64,000 bases of DNA, taken from assembly GCA_951394045.1 (NCBI GenBank), contig OX595986.1, forward strand, positions 2,881,534-2,945,533, given 5' to 3'. Below, piece after piece: positions 52,914 to 62,027 of the stretch. The stretch comes from Nitzschia sp. DOCU1. Lineage: Eukaryota; Bacillariophyta; Bacillariophyceae; Bacillariales; Bacillariaceae. The notes under the pieces are model-generated. The model had not been told where the DNA came from. It saw only the letters and a list, made by a program, of their open reading frames with translations, and made no database searches. The position numbers and the translations under genes are program-made. How positions within the stretch are numbered: the first letter of the stretch is position 1; each line of letters begins with the position of its first letter.

Positions 52914-53329
52914 CTAGTTCCCCCGATCAATATCCGAGTCGGGATTATATGCGTGGTGTTCTTGCATTAACCGCAAGTAGGCCCTCATCTGTTGCTCCTG
53001 CTCAAACGTCAGCGGAGGTAACTCTGCTCGACGATCTTCACGGTCTTTTGCGGACCACTTTGCAAACGCCCTGGCCTCGCGATAATGTTCAGTTGCGTCG
53101 AGATGTGTCTTGTTGGCTTGTTCAACCAGCATTGTCCTGCAGAATTTGAAATACGCGACCTAGCGGTAGCAGCCAGGAGAAAAAGTGAGAAATCGCATCC
53201 TCGATGGATCATTTGACTTCTTTTTCGGCATGTTTAACTTACTTTAAACACCGTACCCCCGACGATCACTCCGCCAACAGTAGCCCAAAGCCGCTGGTTC
53301 GGAGTTAATTTGGAAAAGAAAAACGACAT
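52914..53329 (-). CDS. Small single-helix membrane protein (110 aa), unrecognised
   Basis: Exons 53329-53243 and 53159-52914 with an 83-bp intron (GTAAGT...GCTAG) give 110 aa. The nearer AG at 53127-53128 would put a stop in frame, so the acceptor GCTAG before GTCGCG is preferred. Its result is FKVAYFKFCRTMLVEQANK, fully in frame. Residues ~16-34 are a membrane helix (ATVGGVIVGGTVFKVAYF). The rest is a charged helix (HYREARAFAKWSAKDREDRR, then EQEQQMRAYLRLMQEH). The size and layout fit small mitochondrial or ER membrane proteins, but no family is recognised. The start MSFFFSKLTPNQ is short and clear. Confidence 0.65.
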
Positions 53330-54132
53330 GGTCAATTCCCAGCAGAACACGCCGAAAACACTTAATTTACCGCAAGAGATCTACTCTCAATATGGCAAGA
53401 TACGGTCACTCTGCCACTACGACGACAGAGGTCGATGCCACATGCAAAGACTTGATGCAACTGCAATGTTCCGCCCAATTTAGCCAGTCTTGGTAATGCT
53501 CCAGAACAACAATTCGCTTCGTTGTCGTCTGCGTCTGTTTGAAGTCTCCTCCGTCGCGTCAGCCGACATTTTGACTAATCTGACCGATTTTTTGTTGGCA
53601 ATAGCAGAACTCATCAGTTCCCATGTAAAGATCTCTGCGCCAAGGAGTACGTCTTACACACACTTTCCTCCCAAGAGTTTCAAAGTTACGTCTACTTTAC
53701 AAACTTGTTCTGATGATTGCTGCTTCTATCTTTCTCTACTACTTTCGGGTAGTAACTACCGGGAAAAATCTCATATTGGACTAAAATGATCCTATTGGAT
53801 TATCGCGCGCTCGAAAATGCCAAACTGAGGTGCTGTCTGTACTGTACATAGTACGGAGTCGAACTTCACGCGGACGGTTTCGACGTGTTGCACTCGTGAT
53901 GATCTTGCATTTGGCGCCGCCGACCATGACGACGTCTGATGGGGAGACGATGATCGACTGCGACACGAGAGCACGGTTCATTCCCCCACCCCTCCCGTAG
54001 CCTCGATCAATCTCTCGGAACGATCGTGTGGCAATAGCGTCGTCGTTAAAGCCTCGGAAACATCCTTTATTCTGACAATCAGTTTTCGTTGGGGAAGCGA
54101 GTTACTCTCCCTTCGATATCGACGCGAACAGG
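53330..54132. other. Divergent intergenic region, 803 bp
   Basis: No gene recognised. ORFs of 60-100 codons at 53490-53789 and 53781-53981 have no support. Confidence 0.45.
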
Positions 54133-54538
54133 ATGATTGCCCGATCCAAGCACTTTAGGGTGACATTAGAGCAGATACGGATTTTTAAAAAGGTGAGAAT
54201 CCCGCTTCCAATTGAATACATGGTCTGATCCATTGCGGTTATATGGATATGGCGTGTTTCGCCCCCTGCCCCCATCATGTCTAACAGTTTGTATTTCACG
54301 TATTTCAACTTGGCAGCAACCAAAATTCCGTGCCAACCCATGCTCGGACAAGCTAATGAAACTAATCAACGCCTTGGAGGCTTCGAATGGTAGAATCAAT
54401 GGACCCGTATACAAGTACGTTAAGGATGTCGAAGAATGCTATAGGTTGGCAGGTATCGAGCAAAATAAATCGGGGCAAGCCGGAACGCTGTACTACCTCT
54501 CCCAATACTTGGATTTGAATAAGTTTAAGCAAAAGTAG
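54133..54538 (+). CDS. Small protein resembling mitoribosomal mS37 (Mrp10/CHCHD1)
   Basis: Exons 54133-54192 and 54317-54538 with a 124-bp intron (GTGAGA...GGCAG) give 93 aa. After a short basic leader the sequence PCSDKLMKLINALEASNG resembles the first helix of the CHCH-type mS37 protein (N-P-C-x-x-E/D-...). A second helix follows (VYKYVKDVEECYRLAG) and then GTLYYLSQYLDLNKF, which recalls the mS37 C-terminal segment (T-I-N-Y-H-L-S). Mrp10-type proteins have twin CX9C pairs forming two disulfides; here only one Cys of each pair is seen. The resemblance is by eye only. Another small mitochondrial protein is possible. The gene's 3' end is 69 bp from the convergent MCTS1 gene. Confidence 0.5.
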
Positions 54539-54606
54539 TCAGTTGAAAGTTATATTTCCACCTGCGGCATAGTCGAGATTCATTTCTATTGTATTGCATA
54601 AGGCGC

Positions 54607-55313
54607 CTACGACAACTCGTTTGCCATGAAGAGTCCGTCGCCCAAGTTGTGCGAAATCTCGATTCCGATTCCTTTGTTTTTTGAACGGCTGATGGGGTGA
54701 TTGGGCAAACGCTGTTAGGAAACGAATGAAAGAACAATAATATATAAGGGGGGTCTCTCCTTGGAACTTACACCTCTGCGCTGCTCATCGTCATAACTCC
54801 AATGGCAATAGCATGCTCCTTTCCCTCCGCATAGATGACGACGCCATCGCCTTTGTTTAGCCCGGGTTTGTCGAAACCATCAGCATCCTTTTCTACGCCA
54901 TCGGGGGGCATTTCCGAGCCAGGATCCTTGGTCAAACCAGGACACATAACATTTGCTCCTCCAAGGATGAAAGGGATAGCCCCCTTGTCCACTGTCACAC
55001 GTGTAAACTTCAGAGACGGGTATTTGTGCACAACTCTAAGAGTAGGACAGAGAGGGCCGTCACGATGTTGGAAGAAGATAGGTTCATCCGATGGGCTCGC
55101 CCCTTCATGCTCGATACGTCTGCAGTAAAGCATTATGTGTGGGCCAAACTTGTACTGAACCAGGGGCTCCTTCTTGGGAAGGAGAGCGTCCAGCTGCTCA
55201 TCAGTTATTAAAGGATGGGCTTCCGCAATCTGAGCTTTGATACCTCGCTGAACCGAGGCTTTCACCTGAGTAGACGTCGAAATATCTTTAGATGGATCAA
55301 AAGTCTTGAACAT
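54607..55313 (-). CDS. MCTS1: MCTS1/Tma20-like PUA-domain translation factor
   Basis: Exons 55313-54774 and 54711-54607 with a 62-bp intron give 214 aa. MCTS1 pairs with DENR to promote reinitiation and ribosome recycling through 40S. Recognisable parts are MFKTFDPSKDISTSTQVKASVQRGIK at the start, then LVQYKFGPHIMLYCR, a PUA domain with PTLRVVHKYPSLKFTRVTVDKGAIPFILGGANVMCPGL, and, after the join, KGIGIEISHNLGDGLFM, which matches the conserved C-terminal N-K-G-I-G-I-E...DGLW. The intron starts with GTGTAAG, the phase-0 choice, instead of a GTAAGT two bases later (phase 2); only the former gives the conserved end. An insert of ~20 residues (DPGSEMPPDGVEKDADGFD) lies in the PUA region. Confidence 0.9.
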
Positions 55314-55885
55314 TATGATCAGTAGTTTTCGTTTCGATGAAATGCGAGTGTTCAGACTGAGCCGGAGTTAGATGATCTGGCGTTTGCAGAAAAATGGTTC
55401 TCTCGCAGCGCAGGTTTTGTCCAACTGAGTGTGTTGAACAGATGATTCTATACCTGCAACAAGAAGTTGGAAATGAAGTCGGATGCGGCAGAAATGCTCG
55501 TCGTTGACGATGTCCATAGCTTCTCTGATGCTGGTCGTCCATTGTCATCTCGTTGAATCCTCCGAAAAACAAAATGTGCGGTTCCAAGTTCCTCTTTCTG
55601 AGAGAAGTCGAAGGAATCGCTCGGGAGAAGATAGTACAGTGGTAGGTACAATACATATATACATTGCAATTACACTTATCCAACGGGCAGACGGGTGCAC
55701 GATGATGGGTACGGGTGCGCCATGTGGATTGCCGTACTACGAACTGGATGCATATTTTGATGTATGTGGATCACTTCAAAAGATTCGGAAGTAATGCTTT
55801 TGATCGTTTTTCTGCCGTGGTGGCGATGATAGCCACTACGCTCACATTTCACATCTTCGGCGACTTTCAAGAGGTAAAGTGAAAG
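55314..55885. other. Divergent intergenic region, 572 bp
   Basis: Upstream of MCTS1 and the first Cys-rich gene. No gene recognised. Confidence 0.5.
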
Positions 55886-57610
55886 ATGAAACTAACTGTA
55901 GCTGCCGGAATACTGGCACAGACTCTTCCGGCCTTGTCGGAAAAGAGCAATCATGATGTCGGAAGTTTTCAGCTACGTGACATGATCAGTGCTGCCAAAG
56001 AAAGAGCGAACAACCAAGCTCAGATGCCGCACCAAACACGAAAGAACCGAGGCCTCACAGAAAAGCGCAAGAGAAACCTTCAGGAACTGGCATTGAAGAA
56101 TGCCCCAGGGGTGCTTCCTTCTTTTGGACAACAACAAGTTTTTTGTAATCCCGATTCCAATGACGCAGACGTTGGCATCTTGTCCTGTGGAGAGGGACGA
56201 TTCTGCAAGCGCAGTACCGATTCTGATATCGGCGGCATTTGCATGCAAAAGCTGCGCTCGAAGGAACAAAACGCCGTCGATCAAGGTACTGCCGGAAAGT
56301 TCTTCAGAACGGGTCCTCTTAAGAACCTCAACTCCAAGATCCAGATGGCTCCTACAATTGAGTGTGACCCTGAGTCCGCTGATATTGGCATCCTGACTTG
56401 TGGCGAGGGCCAATCTTGCAAGGACGACAAGGACTCGAAACTCGGTGGCTTCTGTGTGGGCACTGCTGCCACATCTCGCCATCTCTATACTGTCGATTTG
56501 TGCAACCCAGCATCCTCTGACTTCAGTAGCTCATGCGACTGCTCAGGCTTGGACAGCCAAACTGGAACTGGGGTCATAGAATGTCTCTTGCTCGATGACT
56601 ACAGTATCGGGGCTGTATATGGTGGATGCGGTGACCTCACTACTGACGTTACAGCCACGTATAACTTCGAAAGTTCGGTATTGACTTCGTATCAACTATG
56701 CTACGCGTTTGGCTCACCATCGTACCAGAAGACTTGCCTTCAACTCGCGGGTGACACGTGTGAGATTGAATTGAACGATCAAACTTGTAACGCGTGCGCG
56801 ATCAGTACCTCCTTTTACACTTTCGATTGTACCAACGTTGAAGGAGGACAAGCTGGGGATGAACTCTTTCAACTTTTCCCTATCGTTGCTGACTGCTACG
56901 ACCCGACCCAGAACGTTACCTATTCCTGCACACAATTGTGTGGCCAAGGTGACTCCATTGCCTATGTAAACTATGACCTCAACGTCACCATCCCGTCCTA
57001 TGGTGAAATCTCATGTGGTTATCTCGCAGCTGCTCAGGCCCTTCAACTCATTCCTGACAGCGCCTGTCCTGCCTTTTCTGTAGCCGCCCAATCCGGTTGC
57101 TGCGAGTACCAGTGCAATCTATGTGGTGGCGTTGGATACATCCCAGAGGCGAATTTCGGGAATGCCGTGGAAATCCCCATTCCTGGATATGAAGGAATCA
57201 CCTGTGGTGACTTCGCTTACTCCGCATACGTGAATTTCTCGATCCCCGATGGTACATGCGAAGCCATCTCTAGTATCGCACAGCAAGGTTGTTGCGAGGG
57301 AAGCTTTGCCTCCTGCAATCTGTGCGGTGGAGAGATTGCCAACCCCTTTGATAACGTCACCATTGCTGGCTACGAAGTCCCTTGCTACTTCTTGGACAGC
57401 TTCCTCAACACCACCGAGTGCGATGCGATTGCGGCAACCGTCAGTCCCACGTGCTGCGGTTCTGAACCGGCGTCTGCACCCACGCCAGGCGGGGGAGGAG
57501 CAAATGCACCTCCCACACCTTCAGGTGCATCGATGCTTCTCTCAGGAAGGGGCATGGCCTCCATGGTCGTCCTCGCTGCGTCCACCGCAGCCATTTTGTT
57601 TACAAGTTAG
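55886..57610 (+). CDS. Cys-rich secreted or cell-surface protein, paralogue A
   Basis: A single exon of 574 aa from ATG 55886. A short hydrophobic leader (LTVAAGILAQTLPALS) is a plausible signal peptide. Next come a basic region and two copies of a Cys module (CxPxSxDxDVGILSCGEGxxC...GGxC) at about 86-120 and 158-190. A ~130-residue middle domain follows. Near 350-540 are three tandem Cys modules with pattern C-x-L-C-G-G, ANF/NYD, IP-x-Y-G/E, C-G-D/Y-...-C-C. Many NxT/S sites are present. The C-terminus is Gly/Pro rich, then a hydrophobic end (MASMVVLAASTAAILF), typical of a GPI or membrane anchor. The function is unknown. A close paralogue lies at 62028-63779 in opposite orientation. Confidence 0.8.
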   Translation: MKLTVAAGILAQTLPALSEKSNHDVGSFQLRDMISAAKERANNQAQMPHQTRKNRGLTEKRKRNLQELALKNAPGVLPSFGQQQVFCNPDSNDADVGILSCGEGRFCKRSTDSDIGGICMQKLRSKEQNAVDQGTAGKFFRTGPLKNLNSKIQMAPTIECDPESADIGILTCGEGQSCKDDKDSKLGGFCVGTAATSRHLYTVDLCNPASSDFSSSCDCSGLDSQTGTGVIECLLLDDYSIGAVYGGCGDLTTDVTATYNFESSVLTSYQLCYAFGSPSYQKTCLQLAGDTCEIELNDQTCNACAISTSFYTFDCTNVEGGQAGDELFQLFPIVADCYDPTQNVTYSCTQLCGQGDSIAYVNYDLNVTIPSYGEISCGYLAAAQALQLIPDSACPAFSVAAQSGCCEYQCNLCGGVGYIPEANFGNAVEIPIPGYEGITCGDFAYSAYVNFSIPDGTCEAISSIAQQGCCEGSFASCNLCGGEIANPFDNVTIAGYEVPCYFLDSFLNTTECDAIAATVSPTCCGSEPASAPTPGGGGANAPPTPSGASMLLSGRGMASMVVLAASTAAILFTS

Positions 57611-57879
57611 GATTGAAGGGCATGTCCTTCATTGATCAGAGAATTTGGGATGAGTGCATGTGGATCTTTTGAACAGACTACTGTAGATACGTACAGGCAC
57701 GATACCAGGTACTTAGTAGAGTACATTAATGAAATTGAATGAATAATAATACTATCGTGAGAAGTTTTGATTGATAATTCAAATTCCTGTAGGATGCAGA
57801 GCCCTGACGGATCGAGACTTTCTGCTCAGAATTTCAACTCAAACTGTCGTAGAAGCAAGATTTCCTCCCATTTTGTGAC

Positions 57880-60800
57880 CTATTCAAACCTATCAACCTC
57901 GCCCCTTCGTCCTATCGCATCAATTTCATCCTGCCGATCGGCGACATCGTTTGCAGCCTTCAGTCGTTGCTTGCCCAATTTACGTGCCTCGAGAAGTCGC
58001 TTTCTCTGTTTCGCTGCCCATTCGTCGGCATCACGGCTCATTTCAGCAATCCTTGCCGGAGGTAGCAGCTCCTTGACATCACGGTGAAGCTGAAGTAGTT
58101 TGTTTGTCATTTCACCGAGCTCGACTGCGCCCTCAAACTCTCCTCTGGCAGAGTCCCCTAAAGATCCCACGATCTTGTTAACTACTTGTACGAAAGGCCG
58201 GACATCCATCGTTGGCATAGCATCAATCAACTCGGATAACAACAATCTGCGTTGTCTTGGCGTTTCCATCCTCAGGACATACCAGATGTGCTCAATATAA
58301 CGATTGATGCCTTTAGCGATTTCGGCATACACGCCCTGCTGAACAATCTTTAGGACCAAAAGCCATCGGTTGTACTCTGGGTCGTCAACAATACCAGAAC
58401 GAGCCAATCGTGCTTCTTCCTCGGCGACGGCATACTTCAGATAGGCCACAAAAGAATCGTCCAAAAGAGGTCGCATGTCACGAACGGCATCGGACAGAGC
58501 CATTGCCGCTTCCTCTTCTGTTTGATGCTTCGGATCCATCGCTACCTGACAGATTGATCGGATCACCTCAAGTTGTTGAGCCTCCAGCTCGGCACCCAAT
58601 GCTCTCGTCTCTTTCAGCAAAAGCTGCGCGTACGCCACTAAGCGCCCCAAAATTTTCCTCTCGCGTTCATGTGCCTCTTTGAGACTTTCGTCGTTTCGCC
58701 GCAGTGCATCAACGTCACGCTCTGCCATTTTTACCAGTCTGGCCTTGATAAGATCGACGAAGTTATCGGATAAAAGTAGGTCCTTATAATTTTCGGCAAC
58801 TTCTCGAAAGCGCTCATCCGGCTGACCCCAGAGCTCGTCTAGGATCATTTGCAACCGTGAACTCTCCTCCAGTAACTTAATAGGGTTCTTGATGAGCCCA
58901 ATTTCGATTGCTTCTTTAGCCACAACTTCCAGCCGCGAAACTTGCTCTTCGCTAAGCTCACGATCCCCAGCAAAAAATTTCATTTCCTTGATGCCTTCTT
59001 CGTCGACCGATTCAACTGTTTTCAAGTCCGCCAAGACTTCAACTGCGAATTGCGCTTGCTGGATGGCTTCATTCAGGGCTTTTGGAAGTTGAACCGATTT
59101 GGCACCCGGCATCGCACCAGGGTAGTTTACAGAGTCCAACTCAACGTTTGGGTTGTATACTTCTGGGCCGGACATGATATCGAAGAGTGGATTTTGACGA
59201 GGCCCATCCAACTCTTCACCCGGAGATGCATTGATCGTCAACTCAAGTTCCGTCAATTCTTCATCCAACGACCTTGCATACTTTGAAATACTCTTGTCTC
59301 TGGCGATCAAAGCATCGACATCCTCTTCCGTTGTTTGCCTGGACACCAACTCAGCCTTCGAATACTCAGATTGGGTGATTCGACTTTCTGCTATCCGTTC
59401 CCCCGCTTCGAACATTCTTCGAAGCTCCTCTTCCGCGCTCAATTTGTTGTCTTCATCGCTAGCAAATTGAATCCCAATTCCACTTGTTGGGTCCAGTTCT
59501 TTGTATCCAAGGTCGTATCCTTGTTTCGCCTGGCTCTGTCGGTACTGCTCTCGCATCAACTCTTTTGCCTTGTCGAAAGCGGCCGTAGCAAAGCCGCTTC
59601 CGACCGCGTCTTCTTTCTCCTTTTCCTCTCCAAACTTAAGAATGTCTTGCAACAGTTCTTCGGGAGTCATGTCGTGGCCTTGTTCCGCAATTTCGTTCAT
59701 GACGTTTTGCGCTGCTTTCATAATGTCCATTTCAATTTGCTCCCTTGACGGCATCGGCTTCTTGTCGACTCGAGTGTTCTGTTTAGCATTCGACTGAATT
59801 GTTGCACGTTGGTCCCCTCCTTTAGCGAGACGTTTCATGTTTGTTTTTTCAGCTGTTTCAATTCCGGACTTAGGATCTAGTTGTGCAATATTCTCTGATG
59901 ATGTCTTGGAGGGAGAATCATTTTTGGTTCGAGCAATGCCCTCATGAGCTTTGGAGGATGAACCAGCTGATGAATTTTTTCCATTATTCCTTGCCTTTGC
60001 CCTGTCCCTAGGACGTGATAATGTTGTACGAAAGGCTCTATCATTGCCCATGTAATCGGGAATTTTGAAGTTTTGGTCAAGCGCCACTGGCGATCCCTCC
60101 ACCAACGCCTCCGCATTGGCCGTTGGGGCTGGTTTGGCTTTTGCCTGGCTTGCTTTGGACTGACTCCTAGAAGCGGCGACTTTTCTTGCCGCTGCGACAG
60201 AGTAGTCCTCAGCCGGCTTTGCCTTTGTCTCTGCTTTCCTTTGCTGGATCCTTCGGGCAGCAGCGATGGCATAGTCTTCCAATGGTTTTGGAATTTTTCT
60301 TGCTTTTGCCTTTTGCTGCGCAGCCTCAACGGCGTAGTCTGTAACCCCAGATGTTTTGTCATGGGTTGTATCAGATTGGTCTGCTTTGATTTTCATGGTA
60401 GCTTTTGCCGCAGCAACATTCTCTGGCGATGCCTTTCCCTGTTTCTTTTCGTTTGAGCTGGAAGTAGTCGTGTAATCGTCCACTGTAGCATAGGCGTCGT
60501 ACACGACATCCTGCGCTTCTATCTTGGGCTTTCGGGGCTCTGGAATCTCGTTCATAAGCTCTACCTCCAAAGCTTCTTCGGCGGTTTTAACATTTTTGGG
60601 GACCTTGGGTTTCCTATCATTCGATGCCAATTTGACTTTGCCAGAAAGAAGATCTTCTAAACCGCGATCCAAGGATTTGAGAATGCGCTTCTCCGAGTCC
60701 TGAAACAGATTCTTCATCATGGGAGGAAGAGTAGAAACAGACGCTTTTGCTTTTCGCACCACCACCATGGCCATGTTCGGGACCGTGGGCTTGGATGATG

Positions 60801-61275
60801 ACGGTGTCTGTCCTCCCCCCTTCTTATTGTCGGTGTAAATAGCCACAACCTCCACCTCAAGACGGGTAGCCTCAGGTGATGGGGATAAAGGAGAGTCCCA
60901 AGCAAGTAGGCACCGCGTTTCCTCGTTTCCGGGTAGATTTTCGTAAATCATGGGAAGATTCGCCGGCAGTTGAAAAACGTTTTCCAGATAATCCACAAGA
61001 TTTCCGAGTAAATGAATTTCAGGGAGATCTTTCGACGGTCGAATCACTTTCTGGTAGAGGACCTGTGTTGATGCTGCAGAAGACGACCCCTGTAAAGGTT
61101 TGGAGGCCACCCGTAAGCGTGTTGACTGCCTCTGACCATGAAGATACGGCAGAAGACGACCAAGATGACTCGACGACGACAAGCGATTTCCAGAAACGCC
61201 CAATACACTGAATGCCCACAATTGCTCGCAAAGAACCACGGCAATCGCCAAGGAAAGTAGACGCGAAAGGGCCAT
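57880..61275 (-). CDS. Large predicted plastid protein with DYxxAAAR repeats
   Basis: A single exon of 1131 aa from ATG 61275. The leader is MALSRLLSLAIAVVLCEQLWAFSVLG: a signal peptide then an A-F junction, the bipartite plastid motif of diatoms. A globular part follows (about 65-200: IHLLGNLVDYLENVFQLP, CLLAWDSPLSPSPEA, VEVVAIYTDNKKG). Next is a long basic, Ala/Lys/Gln-rich low-complexity region with at least three imperfect repeats of D-Y-[A/S]-x-A-A-[A/Q] (about 308-375). The C-terminal ~500 residues are helical and charged. No family is recognised. The targeting call is strong by eye; function is unknown. It lies between the two Cys-rich paralogues. Confidence 0.75.
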   Translation of the reverse strand: MALSRLLSLAIAVVLCEQLWAFSVLGVSGNRLSSSSHLGRLLPYLHGQRQSTRLRVASKPLQGSSSAASTQVLYQKVIRPSKDLPEIHLLGNLVDYLENVFQLPANLPMIYENLPGNEETRCLLAWDSPLSPSPEATRLEVEVVAIYTDNKKGGGQTPSSSKPTVPNMAMVVVRKAKASVSTLPPMMKNLFQDSEKRILKSLDRGLEDLLSGKVKLASNDRKPKVPKNVKTAEEALEVELMNEIPEPRKPKIEAQDVVYDAYATVDDYTTTSSSNEKKQGKASPENVAAAKATMKIKADQSDTTHDKTSGVTDYAVEAAQQKAKARKIPKPLEDYAIAAARRIQQRKAETKAKPAEDYSVAAARKVAASRSQSKASQAKAKPAPTANAEALVEGSPVALDQNFKIPDYMGNDRAFRTTLSRPRDRAKARNNGKNSSAGSSSKAHEGIARTKNDSPSKTSSENIAQLDPKSGIETAEKTNMKRLAKGGDQRATIQSNAKQNTRVDKKPMPSREQIEMDIMKAAQNVMNEIAEQGHDMTPEELLQDILKFGEEKEKEDAVGSGFATAAFDKAKELMREQYRQSQAKQGYDLGYKELDPTSGIGIQFASDEDNKLSAEEELRRMFEAGERIAESRITQSEYSKAELVSRQTTEEDVDALIARDKSISKYARSLDEELTELELTINASPGEELDGPRQNPLFDIMSGPEVYNPNVELDSVNYPGAMPGAKSVQLPKALNEAIQQAQFAVEVLADLKTVESVDEEGIKEMKFFAGDRELSEEQVSRLEVVAKEAIEIGLIKNPIKLLEESSRLQMILDELWGQPDERFREVAENYKDLLLSDNFVDLIKARLVKMAERDVDALRRNDESLKEAHERERKILGRLVAYAQLLLKETRALGAELEAQQLEVIRSICQVAMDPKHQTEEEAAMALSDAVRDMRPLLDDSFVAYLKYAVAEEEARLARSGIVDDPEYNRWLLVLKIVQQGVYAEIAKGINRYIEHIWYVLRMETPRQRRLLLSELIDAMPTMDVRPFVQVVNKIVGSLGDSARGEFEGAVELGEMTNKLLQLHRDVKELLPPARIAEMSRDADEWAAKQRKRLLEARKLGKQRLKAANDVADRQDEIDAIGRRGEVDRFE

Positions 61276-62027
61276 GTTCAATGATTTGTATAAGTTGTCA
61301 CAAGTGACAGTGGTCAATAGACGAGCCTGTTTCCGAATTGCCAACTGTGTGCTGGGTTATTGGGAAGTGATGTGATGGTGGGGATTTTGTGTATTCCTTT
61401 TTTTGTGTTCTTCTCCTTCGTCGCATCTTCTCGCGCCGATTAATGGCGGCTGTCGGCCGATACTGGTACGGGTGATGACTGGACGGTTTGAAGGCCGACA
61501 GACAGACAGCTACGCAATTGTCGGGTAGATGGACAGACTCTACGTGCTCAATGCGCAGCCGAGCGCCCCCCCCCCCGCATTGTGTCTACTACTTGATACT
61601 TAGCCCATGCACTTGCTCTTGTTCTTATTATCGACAACGCGCTCGTTGCAGCTTCGTTGGAAATTTGCGAGGGATATCCTCTGAAAATTCTAGTAAATAA
61701 TTGCTTCCATCAAGTACGAGCCGTGAAAGCAAGCCTGCTTCTTGGCCACCGCCTACGCAGTCTAGAGAAATAAAACTGGACTGTTGTCCGCGTGTGTATC
61801 CTTCGTCGATCCAATACTCTCTAGCTGTTTTAGAGGACCTTTTGCAGCAGTATCTTGTCGTCACTAAAGCCAATATCACATCAAATCCAACATTTATATA
61901 TCATTTAAAGATTAAAATATCGACACATAGTGGGCACCGCACCGACCAGAGGAGGGACACTTAACGCACTTCTTTAAATACTCCCACGGATTCTTCATCT
62001 ATACACCCAGGAAAGAAGTCTTCCGCA
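61276..62027. other. Intergenic region, 752 bp
   Basis: Holds the promoter of the plastid-protein gene and the 3' flank of paralogue B. A run of 11 C lies at 61566-61576. No gene recognised. Confidence 0.5.

Noticed and set aside
53490..53981. Two overlapping 66-99-codon ORFs on opposite strands
   Set aside because: No similarity recognised, no sensible start context, probably chance.
54525..54737. Alternative C-terminus of MCTS1 by the phase-2 donor
   Set aside because: It loses the conserved KGIGIE...DGLF end of MCTS1 and gives an unrelated basic tail.
61566..61576. C homopolymer as a possible telomere or element end
   Set aside because: A single run of 11 C without repeats or element structure; simple slippage is enough.
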